From the NCBI RefSeq assembly GCF_017776525.1, contig NZ_JACVEW010000010.1, positions 61,047-125,046 on the forward strand: a stretch of DNA of 64,000 nt, read 5' to 3'. Each line of letters starts with the position of its first letter. The stretch's first letter is position 1. Origin of the DNA: Marinobacterium alkalitolerans (GTDB taxonomy: Bacteria > Pseudomonadota > Gammaproteobacteria > Pseudomonadales > Balneatricaceae). Of the stretch, positions 48,813 through 58,012 are shown piece after piece. The position numbers and the translations under genes were made by a program. The notes beneath the pieces were generated by a model that saw only the letters and a list, made by a program, of their open reading frames with translations, did not search any database and was not told where the DNA came from.

Positions 48813-48913
48813 CTGAGCAGCCGCGCTCTCGTTCATCATGTGCCTCAACAGCGTCGGGTCAGTGACTCGTCCCTTTGAGTTTCAAGTATTGATAACAAGA
48901 ACGGTGAACGCAC

Positions 48914-49354
48914 ATGTCTAAGCTGAACAAGATTACAGGCCTGGCCGCCTCGGCTGCACTGGCTGCGGCAGTATCCGGAACGGCCCTGGCCCATGGTGAC
49001 GTGACCCCCCAGGCCGTGGACACCACAGGCTTGAGCCCGCTGGGTGAAGAGTGGGCCGATACCAACCCCTACCGTGATTCTGACGATTTTGGACGTGCAG
49101 TGGAGATCGGCGCTTCCGCCTATAACCAGAACTGCGCACGCTGCCACGGTCTGGACGGCATTTCGGGCGGTATTGCTCCCGATTTGCGTTATCTGACCGC
49201 TGATTACGATGGCGACGAGTGGTTCAAGTACCGCGTGATCAATGGTGCAGTCAGGGATGGCAAGGTGTACATGCCCAAGATGGCCGAAACCTTGAGTCAG
49301 GAAGCGCTCTGGGCGATCCGCAGCTGGCTGGAGACGAAGTATGTTGAGGAATAA
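48914..49354 (+). CDS. pedF: PedF-type cytochrome c-550, electron acceptor of PQQ alcohol dehydrogenase
   Basis: 146 aa with signal peptide (cleavage after TALA) and one heme motif CARCHG near residue 76; a methionine ligand is likely in VYMPKMAET. It matches the cytochrome c550 (PedF/ExaB-like) that takes electrons from PQQ ethanol dehydrogenase toward the oxidase. Position in a quinoprotein cluster supports this. The stop overlaps the next gene by 14 bases. Confidence 0.88.
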   Translation: MSKLNKITGLAASAALAAAVSGTALAHGDVTPQAVDTTGLSPLGEEWADTNPYRDSDDFGRAVEIGASAYNQNCARCHGLDGISGGIAPDLRYLTADYDGDEWFKYRVINGAVRDGKVYMPKMAETLSQEALWAIRSWLETKYVEE

Positions 49355-50276
49355 GCTGCTGACGCTGCTTGTCTCTCTTGCCATGAGCCTGCTCGCTTGC
49401 GAGCAGGCTTTTGCGCGTCTGCATGATGACGTCATGGCATCCGGTTATATCCGGATCGGCGTGTACAAGAACTTCCCGCCGTACTCGTTCATGCAGGAGG
49501 GAGAAGCCGCTGGTGTAGACATTGAAATCGCCCGCGAAATTGCGGACGCCTTCGATCTGGATCTGGAGCTTCACTGGATTACCCCCGATGAAAACCTGGA
49601 GGATGACCTGCGTAACAATGTCTGGAAAGGCCACTATCTGGACAAGGATGAAGACAATCCCCTGGCGATGAAGCAACTGGCAGACGTGATGCTGCGGGTG
49701 CCCTATGACAAGGCCTATGCCTACAAGCAGGACTCACTCGGCTATCTGATCAATGAACAGGTGGTGATGAAAGCCCCTTACCAGCAGGAGCGCTGGCAGG
49801 TGGCCTATGACGCCGATCGCCTGGATGCCGTACGCACGGTTGCGGTGTTTCAGTATGAACCTATCGGGGTCGAGATTGACAGCGTGCCCGCGTTCTATTT
49901 CACCTCCTCCATGGGCGGCCGGATGCGCAACATGACCCATCATTTTGCCACCCCGGCCAAGGCCTTTGAGGCGATGCAGTCGGGAGAGGTCGCGGCGGTC
50001 ATGGCCATGCAATCGGAGATCGACTGGCTGCTGCATCAGGCTGACAACCCCCGATACCGGCTGGCTGAAAACGGATTCCCGACCATGGGCAGGCAGACCT
50101 GGGATATCGGCATCGCCATTCGGCAAACGGACCGCCAGCTGGGCTACGCTGTCGAATCTGTTCTGGACCGACTGATTCGTTCGGGAGAGATGGATGCCAT
50201 CTTCGAACGCTATGGGCTGAGATATACCAAGCCGGAGTTTTACCAGGTGGCAGAGGAGGCTGCCGGTACCGACTGA
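49341..50276 (+). CDS. quinoprotein-associated substrate-binding-like protein (PedG-like)
   Basis: 311 aa; signal peptide ending near AFA, then a type 3 periplasmic solute-binding fold (SGYIRIGVYKNFPPYSF; GVDIEIAREIADAF). No ABC permease or ATPase is encoded nearby, which is typical for this group found with PQQ dehydrogenases; it may bind cofactor, metal or substrate for the enzyme. That role is unproven. Overlaps the cytochrome gene, so is co-translated. Confidence 0.85.
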   Translation: MLRNKLLTLLVSLAMSLLACEQAFARLHDDVMASGYIRIGVYKNFPPYSFMQEGEAAGVDIEIAREIADAFDLDLELHWITPDENLEDDLRNNVWKGHYLDKDEDNPLAMKQLADVMLRVPYDKAYAYKQDSLGYLINEQVVMKAPYQQERWQVAYDADRLDAVRTVAVFQYEPIGVEIDSVPAFYFTSSMGGRMRNMTHHFATPAKAFEAMQSGEVAAVMAMQSEIDWLLHQADNPRYRLAENGFPTMGRQTWDIGIAIRQTDRQLGYAVESVLDRLIRSGEMDAIFERYGLRYTKPEFYQVAEEAAGTD

Positions 50277-50316
50277 CACCTCAATACCTGCACAATAACA
50301 ACAACAGGGGTACAAC

Positions 50317-51087
50317 ATGCGGATGCAATTTGGCCTGGCAGTAGGGGTAATGGCGCTGCTGCTGACAACTTCAACCCTGAGTGCGGCACAACCGCAAGAC
50401 CCGCTCGATTCGGTGATGTGGGATTACACTCGGGAGATGTTTCTGGGCGATGAGCCCTATCAATTTGATGCTTCGATTGAAGTAAGCGTTCCGGCATTTG
50501 CCGAAGACCCTACTCAGGTACCTGTCACTATCGATGCGGGCGTACATGCCGGAAACATCGACAAGGTGGTGGTGTGGGCCGACCTCAACCCCATCCAGCA
50601 TATCTTCAATTTCTATCCCGGTGAGGGGGCCAATCCCCGGGTTTCACTACGCATCAAGGTGCAGCAGAGTACAGCCATTCGCGCCGCGGTGAAAACCCGA
50701 GACGGCCACTGGCACGTGGGCTATGCACAGCTGGAAGCGGCGGGCGGCGGGTGCACGACCCCCAGCATGGGAAATGCTGATCCTTACTGGCAAAGCCATC
50801 TGGGTGAGATCCAGTCACGCCGTTTTCCATCTGTCTCCGGTCAGGACACCCGCTTCAAGTTCAAGGTGATCCACCCCATGGATACCGGGCTGGTGGATGC
50901 GATCCCCGAGTTCTATCTGGAGCAGGTTGAAGTGCGGGGTGCAGAGGGTGAGCCTGTTGTTCGTATGGAGCTCTCGCCCCCGGTGTCCGAGAACCCCGTG
51001 TTCACATTTGACCTTGAGGGGGATCAGCGCCAGTACAGGCTCTGGATGCGTGACAACGGTGGCAATGAGTTTGAGCAGGCCCTGTAG
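50317..51087 (+). CDS. quinoprotein dehydrogenase-associated SoxYZ-like carrier
   Basis: 256 aa; signal peptide (ending TLSAAQ), a SoxY-like domain ending in the swinging-arm motif GGGC (C146), then a SoxZ-like immunoglobulin domain (about 165-256). In sulfur oxidation SoxYZ carries substrates on this cysteine. Here it sits between the binding protein and a metallo-hydrolase in a PQQ cluster, suggesting a covalent carrier in a periplasmic relay; its cargo is unknown. Confidence 0.88.
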   Translation: MRMQFGLAVGVMALLLTTSTLSAAQPQDPLDSVMWDYTREMFLGDEPYQFDASIEVSVPAFAEDPTQVPVTIDAGVHAGNIDKVVVWADLNPIQHIFNFYPGEGANPRVSLRIKVQQSTAIRAAVKTRDGHWHVGYAQLEAAGGGCTTPSMGNADPYWQSHLGEIQSRRFPSVSGQDTRFKFKVIHPMDTGLVDAIPEFYLEQVEVRGAEGEPVVRMELSPPVSENPVFTFDLEGDQRQYRLWMRDNGGNEFEQAL

Positions 51088-51095
51088 GAGGTGAC

Positions 51096-52022
51096 ATGAA
51101 ATACCTGACAATGCTGGCACTGCTTCTGGCTCACCCCCTGTTGGCCGCGCCGCTCAGTTATAACCTGAACGCCCAACAGGTTGCGGACGATACCTGGTTT
51201 GTCGAGGGCAAAACCGAGGATTTCAGTTTTGAAAACGGCGGCAACATCGTCAATACGGCCTTTATCAGTACCGGTGACGGCGTAGTGGTATTGGATACAG
51301 GCGTATCGCGCCGTTACGGTGAAGAGTTGCGTCAACTGATCGAACAGACAACCAGTGAACCGATCAGGCTGGTGATCAACACGCATCAGCACCCGGACCA
51401 CTTTCTGGGCAATCAGGCATTCAGCGACGTGACGATTGCTGCCCTTGGAACAACACGGGAGCAGATCCGCCGTCACGGGGACAGTTTTGCGGAAAACATG
51501 TACCGCCTGGTGGGCGACTGGATGCGCGGCACCGAGTCCGTGGTGCCGAACCAGACCCTTGAACCCGGAATATTTGAAATGGGGCAGCACCGTCTTGAGG
51601 TCATGTCTCTGACGGGGCACAGCGGTGCCGACCTGGTAATGCTGGACCATACCACCGGAGTGCTGTTTGCCTTTGATATGGTGTTTTACCAGCGGGCACT
51701 GACAACGCCTCATACGCCCGGACTTGAGCAGTGGGGCAGGGAGATTGAACAGTTGCGCGAGCTGCCTTTCAGGCTGCTGCTGCCCGGGCATGGTCCCGTG
51801 GTGGAGGGGCATCTGGCGCTTGATCAGATGCAGGCCTATCTCCAATGGCTGGATACAACCTTGACTGAGGCAGCCAACAGCGGCCTTAGCATGACTGAAA
51901 CCATGCAGTTACCCATTCCGGAACGCTTCAGCAGTATCGCGCTGCATCAGATCGAGTTCGAGCGCTCAGTGTTCCATCTATACCCTCACTACGAGGAAGC
52001 CGCCTTCGATGGCAAGCCCTGA
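51096..52022 (+). CDS. quinoprotein relay system metallo-beta-lactamase-fold hydrolase
   Basis: 308 aa; signal peptide ending LLAAP, then the MBL zinc motif H97-Q-H99-P-D101-H102, HSGAD downstream and a LPGHGP motif near residue 230. Members of this group occur with the SoxYZ-like carrier and, by analogy with SoxB-like release, may hydrolyse carrier-bound groups. GGAGG precedes the ATG. Last gene before the operon terminator. Confidence 0.88.
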   Translation: MKYLTMLALLLAHPLLAAPLSYNLNAQQVADDTWFVEGKTEDFSFENGGNIVNTAFISTGDGVVVLDTGVSRRYGEELRQLIEQTTSEPIRLVINTHQHPDHFLGNQAFSDVTIAALGTTREQIRRHGDSFAENMYRLVGDWMRGTESVVPNQTLEPGIFEMGQHRLEVMSLTGHSGADLVMLDHTTGVLFAFDMVFYQRALTTPHTPGLEQWGREIEQLRELPFRLLLPGHGPVVEGHLALDQMQAYLQWLDTTLTEAANSGLSMTETMQLPIPERFSSIALHQIEFERSVFHLYPHYEEAAFDGKP

Positions 52023-52041
52023 CCTTGATTGGACGCCCAGA

Positions 52042-52065
52042 AGCCCCGTATGACGGGGCTTTTTT
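52042..52065 (+). terminator. rho-independent terminator after the relay hydrolase
   Basis: AGCCCCG and CGGGGCT form a 7-bp stem with five-base loop, then T-run. It separates the cytochrome operon from the dehydrogenase. Confidence 0.9.
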
Positions 52066-52073
52066 GTGGGTAT

Positions 52074-52113
52074 TACTACCAAGTGAGGATAAAACTGCTT
52101 CGGCGGTTCAATT
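52074..52113 (+). promoter_or_regulatory. TACTAC-N26-GTTCAATT promoter of the alcohol dehydrogenase
   Basis: TACTACCAAG begins at 52074, nine bases after the terminator T-run, and GTTCAATT at 52106, the same 32-base offset as at 48773. The second box differs in two of eight positions. Its transcript would have a leader of nearly 90 bases. Confidence 0.55.
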
Positions 52114-52137
52114 GTGGGATCTGGCGTCAAATTCAAG

Positions 52138-52160
52138 AATGCCCGAACGGGTCGGGCATT
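52138..52160 (+). promoter_or_regulatory. hairpin in the dehydrogenase mRNA leader
   Basis: AATGCCCGA and TCGGGCATT form a perfect 9-bp stem with ACGGG loop, followed by TTCCCG. It lies between the predicted transcript start and the ATG. It could stabilise the abundant mRNA or act as an attenuator. Confidence 0.5.
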
Positions 52161-52207
52161 TTCCCGACTGCTCCTGGAAAACAAAAAAATCCTAAAAGGG
52201 GACAGCG

Positions 52208-53977
52208 ATGAAGAAATTTGGCCGCAGCACAGGCTTTGCCGTATCCACGCTCGTGGCTGCCATGTCCTTTGCCGGAATGGCGCAGGCAGGCATCACTGAC
52301 AAGGATATTCTGGCCGACCAGATGACGACGGACGATGTCGTTTCCAACGGTCTGGGTCCGCGAGGGCAGCGTTACAGCCCGCTGGCAACACTGAACACCG
52401 AAACCGTCAAGGAGTTGCGTCCGGTCTGGTCATTCTCCTTCGGTGGCGAAAAGCAGCGTGGTCAGGAATCACAGCCGATGGTAAAGGACGGCGTCATGTA
52501 CGTGACCGGCTCCTATTCCCGTGTATTTGCCATCGATGCTAAAACCGGTGAAGAGCTCTGGGAATACAACGCACGCCTGCCGGATGGCATCATGCCCTGC
52601 TGTGACGTGATCAACCGTGGTGTCGCGCTGTATGACGACCTGGTGATCTTTGGCACTCTGGACGCCAAGCTGGTGGCATTGAACAAGGACACCGGCAAGG
52701 TCGTGTGGAAGAAGAAAGTGGCCGACTACAAGGAAGGCTACTCGCTTACGGCAGCACCGCTGGTCGTCAAGGGCAAGGTCATTACCGGTGTATCCGGCGG
52801 GGAATTCGGTATCGTGGGCAAGGTAGAAGCCTATGATGCCAAGACAGGCGATATTGTCTGGACGCGTCCCACCGTGGAAGGCCACATGGGCTACATCTGG
52901 AAAGATGGCAAGAAAGTGGAAAACGGCATTTCAGGTGGCAAACCGGGTCAGACTTGGCCGGGTGATCTCTGGAAAACCGGGGGCGCAGCAACCTGGCTGG
53001 GTGGCACCTACGATCCTGAAACGGACCTGATGTTCTTCGGTACCGGTAACCCGGCCCCCTGGAACTCTCACCTGCGCCCGGGCGATAACCTCTTCTCCTC
53101 TTCACGTCTGGCGATCGACCCCGATACTGGCAAGATCGTATGGCATTTCCAGACCACACCGCATGATGGCTGGGATTTCGACGGCGTTAACGAACTGATC
53201 TCCTTTGATTACTCGGAGGGGGGCAAAACCGTTAAAGCAGCTGCCACCGCAGACCGTAACGGCTTCTTCTACGTCCTGAACCGTGAGAACGGTGATTTCA
53301 TCCGTGGCTTCCCGTTCGTGGACAAGATCACCTGGGCTGAGGGTCTGGATGACCAGGGTCGACCGATCTTCAAAGAGGGCGGGCGCCCGGGCAACCCGGC
53401 AGACACCGATGGCAAGAAGGGTGAACCAGTCGTATCCGCACCTTCATTCCTGGGCGGCAAGAACTGGATGCCGATGGCGTACAGCCAGGATACTGGTCTG
53501 TTCTACGTGCCGTCCAACGAGTGGGCCATGGATATCTGGAACGAGCCGGTCTCCTACAAGAAAGGGGCTGCGTACCTGGGTGCCGGATTCACCATCCGTC
53601 CCATGAACGATGACTACATCGGCGTACTGCGTGCGATCGACCCGAAAAACGGCAAAGAGGTCTGGCGCTACGAGAACTATGCACCGCTTTGGGGGGGCGT
53701 TCTGGCCACCAAGGGGAATCTGGTCTTTACCGGTAATCCGGAAGGCTACCTGATGGCGTTCGACGCCAAGAGCGGCGAAATGCTGTACAAGTTCCAGACC
53801 GGTTCCGGCATCGTGGGCTCACCCATCACCTGGGAGATGGACGGTGAGCAGTACGTATCCGTCGTATCCGGCTGGGGTGGTGCAGTACCCTTGTGGGGGG
53901 GTGAAGTGGCCAAGCGTGTCAAACACCTGAACCAGGGCGGTTCGGTCTGGACCTTTAAACTGCCCAAAGAGAGCTGA
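52208..53977 (+). CDS. pedH: PQQ-dependent alcohol dehydrogenase, lanthanide type (PedH-like)
   Basis: 589 aa periplasmic quinoprotein oxidising primary alcohols; signal peptide ends AQAG. The vicinal disulfide C131-C132 over PQQ is present, as are the beta-propeller W motifs. Metal ligands are E199, N281, catalytic D323 and D325 (WDFDG). The second aspartate, two after the catalytic one, marks lanthanide-dependent enzymes; calcium enzymes have Ala, Ser or Thr there. The same four positions, as I recall, bind lanthanide in PedH of Pseudomonas putida. The PedF-type cytochrome is the probable electron acceptor. AAAGGGGA precedes the ATG. Confidence 0.9.
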   Translation: MKKFGRSTGFAVSTLVAAMSFAGMAQAGITDKDILADQMTTDDVVSNGLGPRGQRYSPLATLNTETVKELRPVWSFSFGGEKQRGQESQPMVKDGVMYVTGSYSRVFAIDAKTGEELWEYNARLPDGIMPCCDVINRGVALYDDLVIFGTLDAKLVALNKDTGKVVWKKKVADYKEGYSLTAAPLVVKGKVITGVSGGEFGIVGKVEAYDAKTGDIVWTRPTVEGHMGYIWKDGKKVENGISGGKPGQTWPGDLWKTGGAATWLGGTYDPETDLMFFGTGNPAPWNSHLRPGDNLFSSSRLAIDPDTGKIVWHFQTTPHDGWDFDGVNELISFDYSEGGKTVKAAATADRNGFFYVLNRENGDFIRGFPFVDKITWAEGLDDQGRPIFKEGGRPGNPADTDGKKGEPVVSAPSFLGGKNWMPMAYSQDTGLFYVPSNEWAMDIWNEPVSYKKGAAYLGAGFTIRPMNDDYIGVLRAIDPKNGKEVWRYENYAPLWGGVLATKGNLVFTGNPEGYLMAFDAKSGEMLYKFQTGSGIVGSPITWEMDGEQYVSVVSGWGGAVPLWGGEVAKRVKHLNQGGSVWTFKLPKES

Positions 53978-53999
53978 TTACATCACCTGATGGCTCTAA

Positions 54000-54029
54000 A
54001 GCCCTGTCGGGAAACCGGCGGGGCTTTTT
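54000..54029 (+). terminator. rho-independent terminator of the dehydrogenase gene
   Basis: An 11-bp stem (54000-54010/54015-54025, two G-U pairs) closed by a GAAA tetraloop and followed by five T. Confidence 0.9.
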
Positions 54030-54120
54030 GCGTTAAAGGAACCGGTCGGGCAGGTGCAGCCCTCATCCTTAAGTAGTAAAAACAGAAAGCCTGCATGACA
54101 TCCCACTCTGTATTGCACTG

Positions 54121-54140
54121 AATTGTCTTTTAAAACAATT
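54121..54140. repeat. inverted repeat upstream of the FIST gene
   Basis: AATTGT and ACAATT flank eight bases. Nearby, CTACTTCAGT (minus strand, 54182-54173) repeats ten bases found at the CX3CW promoter. A regulatory role is possible; no clear promoter was fixed in this 237-base gap. Confidence 0.3.
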
Positions 54141-54246
54141 GGATAGCAAAACTAGATGCGGCTGTTTAAGCGACTGAAGTAGCATTACGGCCAGCATTGA
54201 ACAGCAGATACAATTGAAACGTGTTATTTCAGCGCGAGTAAACTCG

Positions 54247-55407
54247 ATGAACGCGCCACTTATTCAAAGCCCTGTTCGGTCCGCCATGTCATCCAGTCGC
54301 GATGCCCGGCTGGCGGCTCGGGAACTGGCCCAACAGCTGGCCCATCCTGACCTGGGGTTCGTACTGTTTTTCTGCTCGGCAGAGTATGAACTGGATACGC
54401 TGTCAGTCGCACTGGAAGCCGCGTTTCCCGGTATCCGGATGGCAGGCTGTACAACGGCAGGAGAGCTGACCCCCCGTGGATACGATCAGGGCACCGTTAC
54501 GGCACTGGGTTTCGATAAAAATCTCTTTGCCATTGAAGTGGCACTGGTTGAGGAGCTGGAATCATTCCAGTTGACCAATGCCCAGCAGCTGGTCGATCAG
54601 CTGATCAGCGAGTGTCGCGCGTCAAAAGTTGCCCCTATCAAGGGCCATTCCTTTGCGCTGACCTTGCTGGATGGTCTGTCCAGCCAGGAAGAGCAGGTGC
54701 TGGTAACACTGGACTCGGTGTTGGGCAGCATTCCGCATTTTGGCGGCTCCGCAGGGGATGACATCCATCTGACCGGCACGCACGTCTACTATGAGGGTGC
54801 CTTCAGAACGCAGGCAGCCGTTGTGGTGCTGTTCAATACACCACTGGACTTTGAAGTCTTTACCACCCATCACATGCGCAGCCTGAACGAAAAGCTGGTT
54901 GTTACCCAGGCTGATCCATCCACGCGCACCGTATACGAGTTGAATGCCGAGCCGGCCGCGCTGGAGTACGCGCGCCTGATCGGTGTGGCGCCGGAAGCAC
55001 TCGACTTCAATACCTTTGCGCTCAACCCTCTGGCCGTCCGCATTGGTCAGGACTATTTCGTGCGTTCCATCCAGAAAGTGAACCCTGACCTGAGCCTGAC
55101 CTTCTACTGTGCGGTTGAGAACGGTATTGTGCTCACGGCCATGCAGCCTGAAGGCATGCTGAACAACCTGGGACAGCGGTTTGAGCAGATCGAAGCCACC
55201 ATGGGCAAGCCACTGATCACCATTGGCTGTGACTGCTTTCTGCGCCGACTGGAAGCCGAGTGCCATGGCCGTTCCGCCGAAACCTCCGAATTTCTGGTCG
55301 AGCATAATGTGGTCGGGTTCAATACCTATGGCGAACAGTACGATGGCATGCATATCAACCAGACCTTTACCGGGGTCGTGATCGGTCAGAACCAACATGA
55401 CTACTGA
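54247..55407 (+). CDS. FIST domain sensor protein, NosP-like
   Basis: 386 aa with FIST_N (LFFCSAEYELDTL, AGCTTAGELTPRGY) and FIST_C (EYARLIGVAPEAL... ending GVVIGQN) domains. In Pseudomonas aeruginosa the FIST protein NosP binds heme, senses nitric oxide and controls the co-transcribed kinase NahK. The same pairing is seen here: its stop overlaps the kinase start by 11 bases. ATG 54247 is preferred to TTG 54214, but no strong ribosome-binding site decides. Confidence 0.85.
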   Translation: MNAPLIQSPVRSAMSSSRDARLAARELAQQLAHPDLGFVLFFCSAEYELDTLSVALEAAFPGIRMAGCTTAGELTPRGYDQGTVTALGFDKNLFAIEVALVEELESFQLTNAQQLVDQLISECRASKVAPIKGHSFALTLLDGLSSQEEQVLVTLDSVLGSIPHFGGSAGDDIHLTGTHVYYEGAFRTQAAVVVLFNTPLDFEVFTTHHMRSLNEKLVVTQADPSTRTVYELNAEPAALEYARLIGVAPEALDFNTFALNPLAVRIGQDYFVRSIQKVNPDLSLTFYCAVENGIVLTAMQPEGMLNNLGQRFEQIEATMGKPLITIGCDCFLRRLEAECHGRSAETSEFLVEHNVVGFNTYGEQYDGMHINQTFTGVVIGQNQHDY

Positions 55408-57991
55408 AATGTCGCCGGATGCGATGCGTCAGCGCATTGCCGAACTGGAGCAGGAAAACACCAAGCTCAAGCGGGTCAAGGCCGCGCTGATCGAACGGGT
55501 TGAGTCCAGCAGTACCGTCCGAGCAGCCCCTTATGCCGCCTTTGAGCACTCGGTGGTGCTGGCCGAACAGGTGCGTGAACGCACGGAGGCCCTGAACGCG
55601 GCGCTGGCGGAACTCAAGCGCAGCAACTATGCACTCAAACAGGCCAACCAGGAGGCGGCCACGGCTCACCAGCGGCTTATCGATGCCATTGAAAGCATTT
55701 CCGACGGCTTCGTACTGTTTGATTCAGAGCGCCGCATCCTGCTGTTCAACAGCCATTTTCGTGAATACTGGTCCGGTACCGGGACTCATATCGAGCGCGG
55801 CACCACAATTCAGGACGTCAAGCGGCTGGCGCGGGATGCCGGTGTGGTCGTGGAGGAGCACGAAGGTCGTGGCGATAATGCCACCGTATTCCGGTTGGCA
55901 GACGAGCGCTGGGTACAGGTCAGTGAACGGCATACCGGCGATGGCGGGCTGGTCGTCCTGTATACGGACATCACCGAGATCAAGGCCAGTGAGGCCGCAC
56001 AGCGCGAACAGGCGCTGGCACAGAAAAGCCGTCAGCTTCAGCGCACGGTTGATAACCTGTCGCAGGGCGTTGCGCTGATCAATGCGGCCGGGCTGCTGGA
56101 AGTCTGGAATGATCGTTTTTGTGAACTGGTCGGCCTTGAGGCCAGTGCCGAAGTGCCTTTTGCCGAGCTGATGGAAGGTTCGGAAGTCGCACTGCTGACA
56201 CCTGATACCCCGGGCGCAGACGGGCAGGCGCTGTTTGAACTGGAGCAACGGCTGGCGGATGGACGGGTGCTGGAGATCAAAACCCATCCCATGCCCTCCG
56301 GCGGTTTTGTAAACACCTATACCGATATCACCGAGCGTTACCGTTATGCCGAATCATTGCGGGAAAACGAGCACTGGCTGCGCCTGATAACGGACCATAT
56401 TCCGGCCTTGATCGCCTATGTCGGGGCCGATGAATGCTTCCAGTTTACCAACCAGGTATACGATGACTGGTATGGCTGGCCGCGCGGCAGTTTGATTGGT
56501 CAGAGTATTCGCCAGGTCCACGGTGAGCGGCTGTATACGCGACTGGAGCCGCACATACGTCAGGCCTTTGCCGGTGAAAACGCCACCTTTGAGATTGATG
56601 AATGCAATGCGGCGGGGGATAACCGCCACATGCTCAAGTCCTACGTGCCCAACCGGGACGGTGACGGCAGGACCGTCGGCTTCTTTGTCCTGATTCGCGA
56701 TATCACTGAGCGCAAACGGACTGCTCTGGCACTGCAGGAGGCCTATCAGAACCTTGAACAACGGGTAAAGGAGCGCACCTCCGAGCTGACCGAGGTTAAC
56801 GGTCAACTCAGGCAGGAAATTGATGAAAGACGCCTGATCGAAGCTCGCCTGTTGGAGGCCAAGCAGGATGCCGAGCAGGCCAACCTGTCGAAAAGCAAGT
56901 TTCTGGCGGCTGTCAGTCATGACCTCTTGCAGCCGTTGAATGCGGCACGGCTGTTTACCGGTGCCTTGCTGGAGCAGCCCATGCCGGAGCGTATCAGTGA
57001 TCTGGTCTGTTCGGTCAGTAACTCGCTGCAGGACGTGGAAACCCTGCTCGGCACGCTGGTCGATATTTCCAAGCTTGACGCCGGTGTGATCAAGCCCGAT
57101 GTGGCGCCATTCCGGTTGAATGAACTGCTGGATACGCTGGCGGCTGAATACCATCAGGTAGCTTCGGCCGATGGGCTCAGGTTCCGTTTTCGAGGCACGG
57201 ATGCGGTCGTGTTGAGTGACGCAACGCTGCTGGCACGCATACTCCGAAACTTCCTGACCAACGCCTTGAGATACACGGATATCGGCGGGGAGGTGCTGCT
57301 TGGGTGTCGCAGACGCGATAACTCGGTGCTGATCGAAGTCTGGGATACGGGTTCCGGCATTCCGGCAGACAAGCTGACCGAGATATTCCAGGAGTTCCGT
57401 CGCATCCCCCGTGGCCGCCAGCAGCAGGACAAGGGGCTGGGGCTGGGCCTTGCCATCGTGGACAAGGTGAGTCGCATGCTGGAGCACCCCGTGCGGGTGC
57501 GATCGCGGCAGGGCAAGGGCTCGGTGTTCTCCGTGGAAGTGCCACTGGGCCGTCTCAAGCCGGAATCCTTTTCACCTCGCCTGCAGGAACCCGGTATCGA
57601 CAGTCAGTTGCAGGGAGCCCGTATCTGGATGATCGACAACGATGCCTCCATCTGTGACGGCATGGCGACCCTGCTCAACGGATGGGGCTGCGAAGTGGTC
57701 ACGGCCTATGGTCTGGAGGACCTGCAGCAACGGGTCTCGGTGGGGCAGGCGGAGCTTGACCTGCTGATTGCCGACTACCATCTGGATAATGGTGAAACCG
57801 GTATGGACCTGGTACGGAGCGTGTTGCAGCAGCGTCTTGAAGCGCCGCCGGTGCTCATGATCACCGCCAACTACAGCAATGAGCTGAAGCAACAGGTCAA
57901 GCAGGAAGGGTATCTGTTGATGAACAAGCCGATCCGGCCGTTGAAGCTGAAGGCAACCCTGGGTCACCTGTTGCAGCAACGCCGGCCCTAG
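55397..57991 (+). CDS. hybrid sensor kinase, NahK/ErcS'-like
   Basis: 864 aa without transmembrane segments: N-terminal coiled coil (1-100), three PAS-type regions (about 95-190, 210-315, 325-440), dimerisation domain with H508 in SHDLLQPLNAARLF, ATPase domain (TNALRYT; GLGLGLAI), and a receiver with D793 in IADYHLD. The architecture, the LLQPLNAARL signature and the upstream FIST gene match NahK (also called ErcS'), which in pseudomonads lies in the ethanol oxidation gene region and feeds a phosphorelay. Partner phosphotransfer protein not in the window. Confidence 0.9.
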   Translation: MTTEMSPDAMRQRIAELEQENTKLKRVKAALIERVESSSTVRAAPYAAFEHSVVLAEQVRERTEALNAALAELKRSNYALKQANQEAATAHQRLIDAIESISDGFVLFDSERRILLFNSHFREYWSGTGTHIERGTTIQDVKRLARDAGVVVEEHEGRGDNATVFRLADERWVQVSERHTGDGGLVVLYTDITEIKASEAAQREQALAQKSRQLQRTVDNLSQGVALINAAGLLEVWNDRFCELVGLEASAEVPFAELMEGSEVALLTPDTPGADGQALFELEQRLADGRVLEIKTHPMPSGGFVNTYTDITERYRYAESLRENEHWLRLITDHIPALIAYVGADECFQFTNQVYDDWYGWPRGSLIGQSIRQVHGERLYTRLEPHIRQAFAGENATFEIDECNAAGDNRHMLKSYVPNRDGDGRTVGFFVLIRDITERKRTALALQEAYQNLEQRVKERTSELTEVNGQLRQEIDERRLIEARLLEAKQDAEQANLSKSKFLAAVSHDLLQPLNAARLFTGALLEQPMPERISDLVCSVSNSLQDVETLLGTLVDISKLDAGVIKPDVAPFRLNELLDTLAAEYHQVASADGLRFRFRGTDAVVLSDATLLARILRNFLTNALRYTDIGGEVLLGCRRRDNSVLIEVWDTGSGIPADKLTEIFQEFRRIPRGRQQQDKGLGLGLAIVDKVSRMLEHPVRVRSRQGKGSVFSVEVPLGRLKPESFSPRLQEPGIDSQLQGARIWMIDNDASICDGMATLLNGWGCEVVTAYGLEDLQQRVSVGQAELDLLIADYHLDNGETGMDLVRSVLQQRLEAPPVLMITANYSNELKQQVKQEGYLLMNKPIRPLKLKATLGHLLQQRRP

Positions 57992-58012
57992 CCGGCGCTG
58001 TTGCAAAGCGCC

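Noticed and set aside
54069..54184. Further TACTAC-like sites (minus strand, 54078 and 54184) in the dehydrogenase-FIST gap
   Set aside because: The 32-base offset to a GTGTAATT-like box is not met in either case, so they were not counted as members of the shared promoter pattern.
56354..57487. 377-codon antisense frame within the hybrid kinase gene
   Set aside because: Shadow of the kinase reading frame; no start signal or domain.
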